Shown: one piece after another, positions 38,703-49,004 of the stretch
Position numbering within the stretch: the first letter of the stretch is position 1
Layout of the letters: every line of letters begins with the position of its first letter
NCBI GenBank assembly: GCA_963764955.1
Contig: CAVXVE010000062.1
Location: 1-64,000 of the forward strand
Direction: 5' to 3'
DNA length: 64,000 nt
From: Roseiarcus sp963764955
GTDB lineage: Bacteria > Pseudomonadota > Alphaproteobacteria > Rhizobiales > Beijerinckiaceae
The notes under the pieces: model-generated
What the model saw: only the letters and a program-made list of their open reading frames with translations
What the model was told of the DNA's origin: nothing
Database searches by the model: none
Program-made: the position numbers and the translations under genes

Positions 38703-38944
38703 GCGCGCCTTGGGCCAAGTTGGGGGAAGGTGAAGGCATAATCCTTTTCAACATTATGTATATGTAATTATTAGACGTGCGTGGCCACCCTGCCGCGTCG
38801 CGGCGGAATGGACATTTGCAATCGGCGCGCATGAACGCCATATAGGGGGCGCCAGCCCCCGGTCGGAGCGATCATCCTTGAGCCGGGGCTATCACGACCC
38901 CCACCGGCGGTCCTTGAAACCGTCAAGGCGAGGAGAAGTCACTT

Positions 38945-40414
<1,470 letters not shown>

Positions 40415-40452
40415 CGGCCAACTCGGGCCGCGCGCGAGCCGAGGGAATGCGG

Positions 40453-41202
40453 ATGCTTGAAATCAAGAACCTCAAGGTTTCCATCGAGGACAAGCTGATC
40501 CTCGACAACCTCAGCCTGACTGTCAAAGCAGGCGAGGTTGCGGCGATCATGGGTCCGAACGGCTCCGGCAAGTCGACGCTCGCCTATGTCCTCGCGGGCA
40601 AGCCGGCGTACGAGGTCCAATCCGGCGAGATTTTGCTCGATGGAGAGAATCTCCTCGAGCTTGAGCCAACCGAGCGCGCGCTCAAAGGCGTGTTTCTGGC
40701 GTTCCAGTACCCGACCGAGATTCCAGGCGTGACCACGATGTCATTTCTGAAGGCGGCGTTGAACGCGAAGCGGCGGGCCCACGGAGAGGGCGATCTCACC
40801 ACGCCGGACTTCATGCGCCGCGTGCGCGAGTCCGCGAGCGCGCTCAAGATCGATCAGGAGATGCTGCGGCGGCCGCTCAACGTCGGCTTTTCCGGCGGCG
40901 AGAAGAAGAGGTTCGAGGTCCTGCAGATGGCTCTGCTGGCGCCTCGGGTCGGCGTCCTTGACGAGACAGACTCGGGCCTCGACATTGACGCGCTCAGAGT
41001 TGTCGCGGAAGGCGTCAACGGCCTTCGCGACCCGAAGCGGGCTTTCCTCGTCATCACGCACTATCAGCGGCTCTTGGATTACATCAAGCCGGATGTTGTG
41101 CACGTGATGGCCAAGGGCCGAATAGTCGCGAGCGGCGGCCCTGAGCTTGCGCTTGAGCTCGAACGGACCGGTTATCGCGGCTACGCGGAGGAGGCTGCGT
41201 GA
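40453..41202 (+). CDS. sufC: Fe-S cluster assembly ATPase SufC
   Basis: 249 residues, ABC ATPase. Walker A GPNGSGKST (34-42), Q-loop LAFQYPTEIPGVTT, signature GFSGGEKKRFEVLQM and Walker B VGVLDETDSGLDIDALRVVA, followed by ITHYQRLLDYI; SGLDIDAL and the HYQRLL block are SufC-specific. Alternative in-frame starts are ATG 40411 (overlapping the sufB stop) and ATG 40447; 40453 was chosen for its GAGGG at seven bases and the standard MLEIKNL start. Drives conformational change of SufB-SufD. Confidence 0.96.
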   Translation: MLEIKNLKVSIEDKLILDNLSLTVKAGEVAAIMGPNGSGKSTLAYVLAGKPAYEVQSGEILLDGENLLELEPTERALKGVFLAFQYPTEIPGVTTMSFLKAALNAKRRAHGEGDLTTPDFMRRVRESASALKIDQEMLRRPLNVGFSGGEKKRFEVLQMALLAPRVGVLDETDSGLDIDALRVVAEGVNGLRDPKRAFLVITHYQRLLDYIKPDVVHVMAKGRIVASGGPELALELERTGYRGYAEEAA

Positions 41203-41209
41203 TTCGCCG

Positions 41210-42481
41210 ATGACCGCGCATGTCGTCAATCGATCGGCCGCCGAAAGGACGCTCGCGCGGCAATTCGCCGAGCAGGAGCGGCGCGAGCCGTCGTCCGCTC
41301 GCGCCGCCGCCTTCGCTCGGTTCGCCGCGGCCGGATTGCCGACTCGCCGCGTCGAGGCTTGGCACTACACCGACTTGCGCGCCTCGATGGCCGATGCGGC
41401 GCCGATCCTGCCCGCGCCCGCCCCGGCCGACGTCGAAGCGGCGCGCGCTCGCCTCGCCGGCCACGAGCGGTTTGCGGCAGGGGCGCGACTTGTCCTGCTC
41501 GGCGGACGCTTCATCGCGGAGCTTTCCGACCCTCTCCCTGACGGGGTCTCCATCGCGCAAGGGCCGGTCGCCGCTCACGCGGTCGACGATCCATTGGCTG
41601 CTCTCAACGAGGCGCTGAGCCCGTCCGGTCTTACAATCGCGGTCTCGCGCGAGGCGAAGCTCGCCGAGCCGATCACGGTCCTGCATCTTGCCGACGGGAC
41701 CGCATCCCATTCGGTTTATTCGCGCACCGCGATTACGCTCGAGGCCGGGGCGCAGGCTTCATTCATTGAGATATTCGACGGCGCTCGCCAGGGTGTGCAG
41801 CGACATGCGGCGACGATCATGACGCTGGCCGAGAGCGCCAGGGCGAGGCACGTCGCGGTCGTCGGGGACGAGCCCGGGCTTCATGTCGAAACCCAGACTT
41901 GCGAACTGGCGAAGGGCGCGGAGTTCAGCGCCTTCGGACTCGTTTCCGGCGGCGAGCTGACGCGCCGGCAGATTTTTGTCAGGATGACTGGCGTTCAAGC
42001 CAAGGCGTCGCTTGGCGGACTGGCGCTTATCGACGGCTCCCGGCGCGCCGATACGACGCTGCAAGTCGTTCACGCGGCGCTCGGCGGAACGAGCCGCGAG
42101 TTCTATCGCGCTATCGTCGATGACGACGCAATCGGTGTGTTTCAGGGAAAAATCATCGTCGAACAGGCGGCGCAAAAAACCGACGGAGCGATGAAGTCGC
42201 AAGCGATTCTCTTGTCGCCGCGAGCGCAGATGAACGAGAAGCCGGAGCTTGAGATCTTCGCCGACGACGTCGTGTGCGGACATGGGGCGACGGTCGCATC
42301 GCTCGATCCGGAGCAGGTGTTCTATTTGGAGTCGCGCGGCATTTCGACCAGCGACGCCAAGGCGATGTTGCTCGAGGCTTTCGGAGGGGAGTCCATCGAC
42401 CGAATCGAAGACGAGCTCTTGGTCCGCCCGTTGCGCGCCCTGCTCGCCGAATGGCTTGGGGCGGGAAAGGCGAAGACGTGA
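41210..42481 (+). CDS. sufD: Fe-S cluster assembly protein SufD
   Basis: 423 residues; partner of SufB with the same beta-helix fold but a divergent N-terminus (GLPTRRVEAWHYTDLRASMA is typical). The core motifs GKIIVEQAAQKTDGAMKSQA, LSPRAQMNEKPELEIFADDV and CGHGATVASLDPEQVFYLES (with the functionally important CxHG) are present. ATG 41210 lies eight bases after the sufC stop. sufS begins inside its stop codon (GTGA). Confidence 0.95.
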   Translation: MTAHVVNRSAAERTLARQFAEQERREPSSARAAAFARFAAAGLPTRRVEAWHYTDLRASMADAAPILPAPAPADVEAARARLAGHERFAAGARLVLLGGRFIAELSDPLPDGVSIAQGPVAAHAVDDPLAALNEALSPSGLTIAVSREAKLAEPITVLHLADGTASHSVYSRTAITLEAGAQASFIEIFDGARQGVQRHAATIMTLAESARARHVAVVGDEPGLHVETQTCELAKGAEFSAFGLVSGGELTRRQIFVRMTGVQAKASLGGLALIDGSRRADTTLQVVHAALGGTSREFYRAIVDDDAIGVFQGKIIVEQAAQKTDGAMKSQAILLSPRAQMNEKPELEIFADDVVCGHGATVASLDPEQVFYLESRGISTSDAKAMLLEAFGGESIDRIEDELLVRPLRALLAEWLGAGKAKT

Positions 42482-43725
42482 ACAAGTTCGTACAGCCCGC
42501 GCTCGACGCCTACGACGTGGAGGCGATACGCGCGGATTTCCCGATCCTCGCCGAGCGGCCGTATGGAAAGCCGCTTGTCTATCTGGATAATGCCGCGTCG
42601 GCCCAGAAGCCGAGGCAGGTCATCGAACGTCTGACGCACGCTTACGAGCACGAATACGCCAACGTGCATCGCGGACTGCACTATCTCGCCAATGCGGCGA
42701 CCGAGGCCTATGAGGCGGCCCGGGAGAGTGTGCGCCGGTTCCTCAACGCCGCCTCAGCCGAGGAGATCGTTTTCACCCGTTCGGCGACGGAGGCGATCAA
42801 TCTCGTCGCCGCGAGCTTTGGCCTCAAGCACATCGGCGCGGGCGACGAGATCGTGCTCAGCGTGATGGAGCATCACTCCAACATCGTGCCGTGGCATTTC
42901 CACCGCGAGCGCAAGGGCGCGATTCTGCGCTGGGTCGACGTGGGCGACGACGGTTCTTTCTCGCTCGAGGCGTTCGAACGCGAACTCAGCGAGCGCACGA
43001 AAATCGTCGCGATCACGCAGATGTCCAACGTCCTCGGGACCGCGCCGCCGATCAAGGAGATCGTCCGAATCGCGCATGCGCGAGGGATCCCCGTCCTCGT
43101 CGATGGTTCGCAAGGCGCGGTGCATCTCGACGTCGACGTGCGCGACCTCGACGTCGACTTCTATGTTTTCACCGGCCACAAGGTTTATGGACCGACCGGA
43201 ATCGGCGTGCTCTATGGCAAGCGCGAACGTCTCGAGGGCCTGCCGCCATACCAGGGCGGCGGCGAGATGATCGAGGAAGTCACCCGGGAGACGGTCTCCT
43301 ACAACCATCCGCCGCATCGATTCGAGGCTGGCACCCCGCCGATCGTGCAGGCGATCGGGCTTGGAGCCGCGATCGATTATACGGAGGCGATCGGACGAGC
43401 GCGTATTCGCGCCCATGAGGAAGCGTTGCGGGCTTATGCGCATGAACTTCTGTCGTCGATCAATTCGCTGCGCATTATCGGGGACGCGGCGGGGAAAGGT
43501 CCCATCGTCTCATTCACGATGGAGGGCGCGCACGCGCATGACATCGCGACCTTGATCGACCGATCGGGCGTCGCCGTCAGGGCAGGCACGCATTGCGCGA
43601 TGCCTTTGTTGCAAAGATTCGGCGTGACCTCCACCTGCCGGGCTTCGTTTGCGCTCTACAACACCTTCGACGAAGTTGAGGCGCTGGCGGAATCGCTGGT
43701 GCGCGCGCGAAAGCTGTTTCAGTAG
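42478..43725 (+). CDS. sufS: Cysteine desulfurase SufS
   Basis: 415 residues, class V aminotransferase fold. The PLP lysine is Lys235 in FTGHKVYGPTG; catalytic Cys373 lies in RAGTHCAMPLLQRFG, the short-loop arrangement of group II (SufS-type) desulfurases. YLDNAASAQKP at 35-45, VHRGLHYLANAAT and EHHSNIVPW are family hallmarks. GTG 42478 overlaps the sufD stop. It releases sulfane sulfur from cysteine for SufB; the usual activator SufE/SufU is not in this window. Confidence 0.96.
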   Translation: MNKFVQPALDAYDVEAIRADFPILAERPYGKPLVYLDNAASAQKPRQVIERLTHAYEHEYANVHRGLHYLANAATEAYEAARESVRRFLNAASAEEIVFTRSATEAINLVAASFGLKHIGAGDEIVLSVMEHHSNIVPWHFHRERKGAILRWVDVGDDGSFSLEAFERELSERTKIVAITQMSNVLGTAPPIKEIVRIAHARGIPVLVDGSQGAVHLDVDVRDLDVDFYVFTGHKVYGPTGIGVLYGKRERLEGLPPYQGGGEMIEEVTRETVSYNHPPHRFEAGTPPIVQAIGLGAAIDYTEAIGRARIRAHEEALRAYAHELLSSINSLRIIGDAAGKGPIVSFTMEGAHAHDIATLIDRSGVAVRAGTHCAMPLLQRFGVTSTCRASFALYNTFDEVEALAESLVRARKLFQ

Positions 43726-43735
43726 GGAGATGGGC

Positions 43736-44143
43736 ATGGACGAGGCGCAGAGCCATGCGAATGACGTCGAAACTCCCGCGGGTCCAGTCGATCGCAACGC
43801 GATTTTCCGGCCGCCCTCGAAGATGGCGCCGGAAGCACTGAGCCAGTTGACGGATTCCATTGTTGCGGCGTTGAAAACCGTCTACGACCCGGAAATTCCG
43901 GCCGATATCTACGAACTGGGGCTCATCTACAATGTTGATATCGATGACGACCGTTTTGTCAGCATCGACATGACCTTGACCGCGCCGGCGTGTCCGGTCG
44001 CGGGCGAAATGCCGACCTGGGTTGAAAACGCGGTCAGCGCCGTCCCCGGCGTCGCCGGCGCGAAGGTCAACATGGTCTTCGATCCGCCTTGGGATCAAAG
44101 CCGCATGTCCGACGAGGCGCGCGTCGCCCTCGACATGTGGTGA
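43736..44143 (+). CDS. sufT: SUF system assembly protein SufT (DUF59/MIP18 family)
   Basis: 135 residues. The DUF59 core is complete: DSIVAALKTVYDPEIPADIY then ELGLIYNVDID, and MTLTAPACPVAGEMPTWVEN with the conserved reactive Cys, ending VNMVFDPPWDQSRMSDEAR. The N-terminal 35 residues are a variable extension. ATG 43736 has GGGAG six bases upstream and is preferred to the ATG six bases earlier. SufT-type proteins act in Fe-S cluster maturation or delivery. Last gene of the suf operon; no sufA/HesB gene follows. Confidence 0.92.
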   Translation: MDEAQSHANDVETPAGPVDRNAIFRPPSKMAPEALSQLTDSIVAALKTVYDPEIPADIYELGLIYNVDIDDDRFVSIDMTLTAPACPVAGEMPTWVENAVSAVPGVAGAKVNMVFDPPWDQSRMSDEARVALDMW

Positions 44144-44219
44144 GCAGGCAGACTTGCGCCGACGCACTGCGCGATCCCAGTTGATCGTCTTCGGTTCGCC
44201 AGCGACGAGGACCTGAGGA

Positions 44220-45395
44220 ATGGACCCGTCGAGCGCTAGGCCCTCGTCTTGGCTCAGCGACGAGCGAACGCGCGGGTTCATCTACCAAACATTGCTGCTT
44301 GGATGCATCGCGGCGCTGGCGTGCGGCGCGATCTACAACGCCGTGGTCAATATGCGCGCCCGCGGCATTCCGATGGGCTTCGGCTTCTGGAACGATGTCG
44401 CCGGCTTCGACATCAATCTCCACCTGATCAGCTACTCCAACCTGTCCACTTATGGACGGGCCTTTTGGGTCGGGCTGCTCAACACGCTTCTCATCGCCGT
44501 GATCTGCATTCCGCTGGCGACGCTGTTGGGTTTCGTGATTGGCGTGGCGCGCCTTTCGCCCAACTGGCTGCTTTCTCGATTTGCGCTCGTTTACACCAGC
44601 ATCATGCGCAATGTGCCGCTCTTGCTGCTGTTGCTGTTCTGGTACAACGCGGTTCTCAAGTCTTTGCCAGGACCCCGACAGTCGATCAGCATCGGCGATG
44701 TCGTCTTTCTTAACAATCGGGGCCTCTATTTGCCCATGCCCGTCGCGCGAGAGCCGGCCGCGTGGTTTTTGGGCGCTGTCTTGATAGCTTTCGCCCTTGC
44801 GGCCGGATTTCGCGTGTGGGCGAAACGGCGACAGGACAGGACTGGCGCGCAAGCGCCGACCGTGCTTGTCGCCGCGGCGCTCGTCCTTGGACTTCCTGCT
44901 CTTGTGATGGCCATGGCCGGAGCTCCGTTCTCGTTTGATGTAGCGCAGCTGTCCGGCTTCAATCTCAAAGGCGGCCTCCAGATCATCCCGGAAATGGCCG
45001 CGCTTGTGGTCGGGCTGGTCACTTTCACTGCTGCGTTCATCGCGGAAATCGTTCGGGCAGGCGTCATGGCGGTGCCGGTTGGCCAGATCGAGGCGGCGGG
45101 CGCGCTCGGCTTGCATCGCGGCTTGTCGATGAGGCTGGTGGTCGTTCCGCAGGCTATGCGCCTCATCACGCCGCCGCTAACGTCGCAATACCTCAACGTC
45201 GTCAAGAATTCCTCGCTAGCCGTGTTCATCGGCTATCCGGATCTTGTGCAGATCTTCGCCGGCACCGTCCTCAACCAGACGCAGGCGGCGGTGCAGGTGA
45301 TGGCGATCACCATGGCGGTCTATCTGGTCATCTCGCTCAGCGTTGCTCTGGCGCTTAACGCCTTCAATGCGCGCTACGCGCTCAAGGGGCGGTGA
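44220..45395 (+). CDS. aapQ: General L-amino-acid ABC transporter permease AapQ
   Basis: 391-residue inner-membrane permease, longer than HisQ types as in AapQ/BztB. Membrane helices include LLLGCIAALACGAIYNAVVN and VGLLNTLLIAVICIPLATLL; the large periplasmic insert is present. The EAA loop reads GQIEAAGALGLHRGLSMRLV with VVPQAMRLITPPL following, which contacts the ATPase. GLQIIPEMAALVVGLVTFTA is also typical. It overlaps aapM by 4 bp. The genes follow sufT by 76 bp and probably have their own promoter. Confidence 0.93.
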   Translation: MDPSSARPSSWLSDERTRGFIYQTLLLGCIAALACGAIYNAVVNMRARGIPMGFGFWNDVAGFDINLHLISYSNLSTYGRAFWVGLLNTLLIAVICIPLATLLGFVIGVARLSPNWLLSRFALVYTSIMRNVPLLLLLLFWYNAVLKSLPGPRQSISIGDVVFLNNRGLYLPMPVAREPAAWFLGAVLIAFALAAGFRVWAKRRQDRTGAQAPTVLVAAALVLGLPALVMAMAGAPFSFDVAQLSGFNLKGGLQIIPEMAALVVGLVTFTAAFIAEIVRAGVMAVPVGQIEAAGALGLHRGLSMRLVVVPQAMRLITPPLTSQYLNVVKNSSLAVFIGYPDLVQIFAGTVLNQTQAAVQVMAITMAVYLVISLSVALALNAFNARYALKGR

Positions 45396-46522
45396 GCGTG
45401 GGCGCGCTGGCTTATGTCCGGGAGGCCTCGGAGCCTGAGGAAGCGCCGCCGATGCTGTCGAGCGGCGCGCTCGCCTGGGCCCGCGCCAATCTCTTTTCCT
45501 CGATCGGATCGACTTTCGTCACCATCGGCTGCGTTGCGTTCGTTGCATATTTGTTGCCGCAATTAGTCGCCTGGGCCACGACGCGCGCGATTTGGAGCGC
45601 GAGCGATGGCGCCCTCTGCCGCCAGCATCAGGATGGCGCCTGCTGGGCGTTCGTCATCGCGAAGTGGGATTATCTTCGCTTCGGGTCTTATCCGGTCGCG
45701 GAACGCTGGCGGGTCGACATGGTGGAGGCGGTCGGCGCTGTTTTGATCGTCTGGCTGCTGTGGACCGGCGCGCCCCGGCGGGCATGGGCGGCGCTTCTGT
45801 TCTTTGTCGTCTACCCGATCCTGGCCTTCATTCTCTTGCGTGGCTCATCCCTGCTTGGTCTGCCGATCGTCGATACGGGGCTGTGGGGAGGCATTTTCGT
45901 TTCGCTGTTGACCGCAGTTGTGGGGATCGCCTTCTCCTTGCCCCTCGGCGTGCTTCTCGCTCTTGGACGCCGTTCGCCGCTGCCGGTGGTGAGAACGGCG
46001 AGCGTCATCTTCATCGAATTCGTGCGCGGCGTTCCGTTCATCACGGTCTTGTTCATGGCGAACAATCTGCTGCCATTGTTCCTACCCGAAGCATGGACGC
46101 CGGATCGTCTGCTGCGCCCATTGGCGGGCATCGTCATATTCTCCGCCGCCTATATGGCGGAAGAAGTGCGCGGCGGCCTTCAGTCGTTGGGAACGGGACA
46201 GTACGAAGCCTCAATGGCGCTTGGACTGAACTATCCGCGAATGATGGCGCTCGTCATATTGCCCCAGGCGCTGACTTTGGTGATACCAGGCATTGTCAAC
46301 AATTTCATTGGCCTGTTTATGGACACCACGCTCGTCTCGGTCGTTGGCGTGACGGATTTTCTCGAAGCAATGAACAACGCAATGAAAGACCCGGTCTGGG
46401 CGGGTCCGACGATCATGGTGACGGGTTACGTCTTCGCAGGGATCTTTTATTTCTGTTTCTGCTATGGGATGGCGCGTTATTCGGCTCACATCGAGCGAAT
46501 CCTCGCCAAAGCACGCAAGTGA
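45392..46522 (+). CDS. aapM: General L-amino-acid ABC transporter permease AapM
   Basis: 376 residues; GTG 45392 overlaps the aapQ stop (GTGA). An N-terminal cytoplasmic tail is followed by membrane helices, a middle insert, and the conserved permease half: VVGIAFSLPLGVLLALGRRS, FIEFVRGVPFITVLFMANNL, and the EAA loop GQYEASMALGLNYPRMMALV with ILPQALTLVIPGIVNNFIGL. Pairs with AapQ to form the channel. The last gene of the operon starts inside its stop codon. Confidence 0.93.
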   Translation: MSVGALAYVREASEPEEAPPMLSSGALAWARANLFSSIGSTFVTIGCVAFVAYLLPQLVAWATTRAIWSASDGALCRQHQDGACWAFVIAKWDYLRFGSYPVAERWRVDMVEAVGAVLIVWLLWTGAPRRAWAALLFFVVYPILAFILLRGSSLLGLPIVDTGLWGGIFVSLLTAVVGIAFSLPLGVLLALGRRSPLPVVRTASVIFIEFVRGVPFITVLFMANNLLPLFLPEAWTPDRLLRPLAGIVIFSAAYMAEEVRGGLQSLGTGQYEASMALGLNYPRMMALVILPQALTLVIPGIVNNFIGLFMDTTLVSVVGVTDFLEAMNNAMKDPVWAGPTIMVTGYVFAGIFYFCFCYGMARYSAHIERILAKARK

Positions 46523-47280
46523 CGTCAAACGCGTTGGCCGACGCCGGCGCGGCCGCGATCCGATTTACTGGCGTCCACAAATGGTATGGCGCCTTTCACG
46601 TGCTGCGGAACATCAACCTCACGGTGGGACGGGGGGAGCGGATCGTTGTCTGCGGTCCATCCGGGTCCGGCAAGTCGACGCTAATTCGGTGCGTCAATCG
46701 GCTCGAGAAACATCAGCGCGGGTCGATTGTGGTTGATGGAGTGGAACTGACCGACGACATCAAACGCATCGATGAAGTGCGACGGGAAGTCGGAATGGTG
46801 TTCCAGAGTTTCAACCTGTTTCCGCATCTCACGATTCTGGAGAATTGCGCGCTGGCGCCGATCTGGGTGCGCAAAATGCGCAAAGACGACGCTGATGAGT
46901 TAGCGACGAAACTGCTCGCGCGCGTGAAGATCCTGGACCAGGCGCACAAATATCCTGGCCAGCTATCGGGCGGTCAGCAGCAGCGCGCGGCGATTGCGCG
47001 CGCCTTGTGCATGACCCCGAAGATCATGCTTTTCGACGAACCGACGTCGTCGCTCGATCCGGAGATGGTGAAGGAAGTGCTGGATACGATGACCGCGCTG
47101 GCGCAAGAGGGCATGACGATGATCGTCGTGACGCATGAGATGGGTTTCGCACGCCAGGTCGCCGATCGCGTCGTATTCATGGACATGGGCGAGATTGTCG
47201 AGGTGAATGAGCCTCTAGCCTTCTTCGACCATCCGCAGCATGAACGCACGAGGCTGTTCTTGAGCCAGATTTTACGCTGA
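46519..47280 (+). CDS. aapP: General L-amino-acid ABC transporter ATPase AapP
   Basis: 253 residues from GTG 46519, overlapping aapM by 4 bp. Walker A CGPSGSGKSTLIRCVNRLE, Q-loop VGMVFQSFNLFPHLTILENC, signature LSGGQQQRAAIARAL, Walker B KIMLFDEPTSSLDPEMVKEV and the switch histidine in VTHEMGFARQVADRV. It is the polar amino-acid ATPase subgroup. A hairpin at 47309-47338 ends the operon. No binding-protein gene is present in this operon. Confidence 0.95.
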   Translation: MTSNALADAGAAAIRFTGVHKWYGAFHVLRNINLTVGRGERIVVCGPSGSGKSTLIRCVNRLEKHQRGSIVVDGVELTDDIKRIDEVRREVGMVFQSFNLFPHLTILENCALAPIWVRKMRKDDADELATKLLARVKILDQAHKYPGQLSGGQQQRAAIARALCMTPKIMLFDEPTSSLDPEMVKEVLDTMTALAQEGMTMIVVTHEMGFARQVADRVVFMDMGEIVEVNEPLAFFDHPQHERTRLFLSQILR

Positions 47281-47308
47281 GGTTTACGGTGTGCAATATG
47301 AGCCGGGC

Positions 47309-47338
47309 GGTCGCAAAAGGCGTACGCGCTTTGCGGCC
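47309..47338. terminator. Hairpin between convergent aapP and FAD monooxygenase genes
   Basis: GGTCGCAAA pairs with TTTGCGGCC (9 bp, one G-T wobble) around a 12-nt loop that can itself pair (GCGTACGC). It sits 29 bp after the aapP stop and 6 bp before the end of the opposite gene, so it could serve both directions, although no long T-run follows on either strand. Confidence 0.45.
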
Positions 47339-47343
47339 TGGTG

Positions 47344-48531
47344 TCAGGGGCCGTACAGCCAATCATAGCGCTCAGCTAGACGACGCGATCCAAGTGCGCG
47401 CATCGTCAAGTCCCGAGCGAACGCCAATGGACCGCTCAGGTGATAGATATAGCCGAGTTTGAGCGCTTCGCGCTGAACGCGGGCCGCCCTCGCCACGCGA
47501 TCGTGCGAGTAGAATGATACGGCGGCGGAGATGTCCTGGACCTTAGCAAGGGAGCGGGCGAGCGCGCCTGCATCCTCAATTGCCTGGGCCGCGCCCTGCG
47601 CCAGGAACGGGACCATCGGGTGCGCTGCGTCGCCTACGAGCGCAACACGTCCGACAGAGAACGACGGAATTGGCGGACGACAATAGAGTGGCCAACGCCG
47701 CCATTGGACTGGCGCGTTTACTAGCGAGCGCGCTTCCTTCGACCACCCCCTGAACGCGGATTCAAGAATAGAGTGCCTGGCCGCTTCGTCCGCTTGATGA
47801 TCGGCGCCGCCTCCCGGCGCTGCCGATGCGATGGTCGCCACCAGGTTGATGATCGATCCGCCCCGCAAGGGATATTGGACGAAATGCGCGTTTCTTCCCA
47901 GGCGCAGGATGATATCGTTCCGTCGTATCCACTGAAGGTCAGGAATATCGGCGTTGACGATTGCGCGATAAGCTACGCGTCCGGTAAATTCAGCCTGATC
48001 TTGGGCTCCGAGGCCCAATCGGTCGCGAACACGGGAGCGTAAGCCGTCAGCGCCAATCAGGAGATCGGCCTCGTCGCGGGCGTCGGTCAGGCCATTTGTC
48101 CATACGAGTGAAACCCCGCCCCCTTTGTCTGTAAAGTCGAGGACAGTCGAACCAAGTGACAGTTCGACCCCCGCCTGGCCACGTACGGCCTCTACCAGCG
48201 CGCGCTGCAGGTCGGCGCGATGAATGACGAAATACGCGGCGCCCCAGCGACGTTCTGCGTCGTCAAGCGGCATTCGCGTAAGTTCGAAGTTATCCGACCC
48301 CCGCAACACCAGAACGGCGCCGGGCCGCGAGGCGAACCGCAGCACCCGATCGAGCACGCCGAGTCTCGATAAGATGCGTGTCGCGTTCGGGGTGAGCTGT
48401 ACGCCAGCTCCGAACTCCTCGAGCGTGCTTGCTTTTTCGTAAATCGCGACCCTGAAGCCTGCCTGCAAGAGCGCTATCGCTGCAGCAAGTCCGCCGATGC
48501 CCGCGCCGGCGATGATCGCGCGCGGCGACAA
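47344..48531 (-). CDS. FAD-dependent monooxygenase (salicylate-hydroxylase-like)
   Basis: 395 residues, group A flavin monooxygenase. The FAD Rossmann motif is GAGIGG (9-14), followed by the acidic strand end VAIYEKASTLEEFGAGVQL. ADLLIGADGLRSRVRDRL is the DG motif and RVALVGDAAHPMVPFLAQGA the GD motif. TTG 48531 is taken as start because upstream codons run through the zinc-finger gene, whose stop lies four bases before; no clear ribosome-binding site is seen, so coupling is likely. Pairing with a zf-CHCC protein is common in Alphaproteobacteria. The substrate is probably an aromatic ring; a quinone-pathway role is possible but unproven. Confidence 0.85.
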   Translation of the reverse strand: MSPRAIIAGAGIGGLAAAIALLQAGFRVAIYEKASTLEEFGAGVQLTPNATRILSRLGVLDRVLRFASRPGAVLVLRGSDNFELTRMPLDDAERRWGAAYFVIHRADLQRALVEAVRGQAGVELSLGSTVLDFTDKGGGVSLVWTNGLTDARDEADLLIGADGLRSRVRDRLGLGAQDQAEFTGRVAYRAIVNADIPDLQWIRRNDIILRLGRNAHFVQYPLRGGSIINLVATIASAAPGGGADHQADEAARHSILESAFRGWSKEARSLVNAPVQWRRWPLYCRPPIPSFSVGRVALVGDAAHPMVPFLAQGAAQAIEDAGALARSLAKVQDISAAVSFYSHDRVARAARVQREALKLGYIYHLSGPLAFARDLTMRALGSRRLAERYDWLYGP

Positions 48532-48535
48532 AGCG

Positions 48536-48775
48536 TCAGGCGACTTCGCGCAATTCGCACTCGGCGGGCGAACAGGGCGCGTCCAGCCCGCTGTCATAGA
48601 CGAACCGAGTCGAACAGTAGGAGCAGATCGCCTCGCCGTCCGAACCCATGTCGATGAAAATGTGAGGATGGTCAAACGGTGGTTTGGCGCCCGTGCACAT
48701 GAATTCCTTCACGCTAACCTTGATTGAAGAGACACCGAGATCATTGTGAAAATGCGGGATTAAGTGGTCCGCCAT
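48536..48775 (-). CDS. Zinc-finger protein, zf-CHCC (NDUFS6-like) family
   Basis: 79 residues. Ligands are Cys27 in EFMCTGAKPPFDHPHIF (with His36/His38) and Cys51-x2-Cys54 in AICSYCSTRFVY, the CHCC zinc site shared with the NDUFS6 subunit of mitochondrial complex I. AAGGAG precedes ATG 48775, so the long upstream open frame is not used. Free-standing bacterial members have no proven role. It is directly upstream of the FAD monooxygenase (4-bp gap), indicating an operon. Confidence 0.88.
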   Translation of the reverse strand: MADHLIPHFHNDLGVSSIKVSVKEFMCTGAKPPFDHPHIFIDMGSDGEAICSYCSTRFVYDSGLDAPCSPAECELREVA

Positions 48776-49004
48776 CGAGAGGTGCTCCTTAGAGGCGCTC
48801 GCCTTAGAGCATGTTCGAAGCGGCGACGCCAGCGCGAGCGTCCAAATGGGTCCCTTGCAGGCGCCGCGGGCGTCTCCGTTTGCGGCCTTGTAGCAACGGG
48901 TTGGTTTGAGTGTCGCAATTATATAGAAATATGTCAATATGTGAATATTATGTTCAAAAAAATGTCCAAGCGAGCAGTTTTGGGGAGATCGGCGCGCATG
49001 TCGG

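Noticed and set aside
38853..38888. Riboswitch or structured leader before sufB (CCCCGG ... CCGGGG)
   Set aside because: Only six clean base pairs around a 20-base loop, and no known Fe-S or iron-responsive leader matches.
44067..45116. 349-codon minus-strand frame rich in Arg, Gln and His
   Set aside because: Mirror of aapQ, a clear permease gene.
48915..48945. Sigma-70 promoter (TTGACA ... TATAAT) on the minus strand
   Set aside because: The two boxes are only eight bases apart, too close to be used together.
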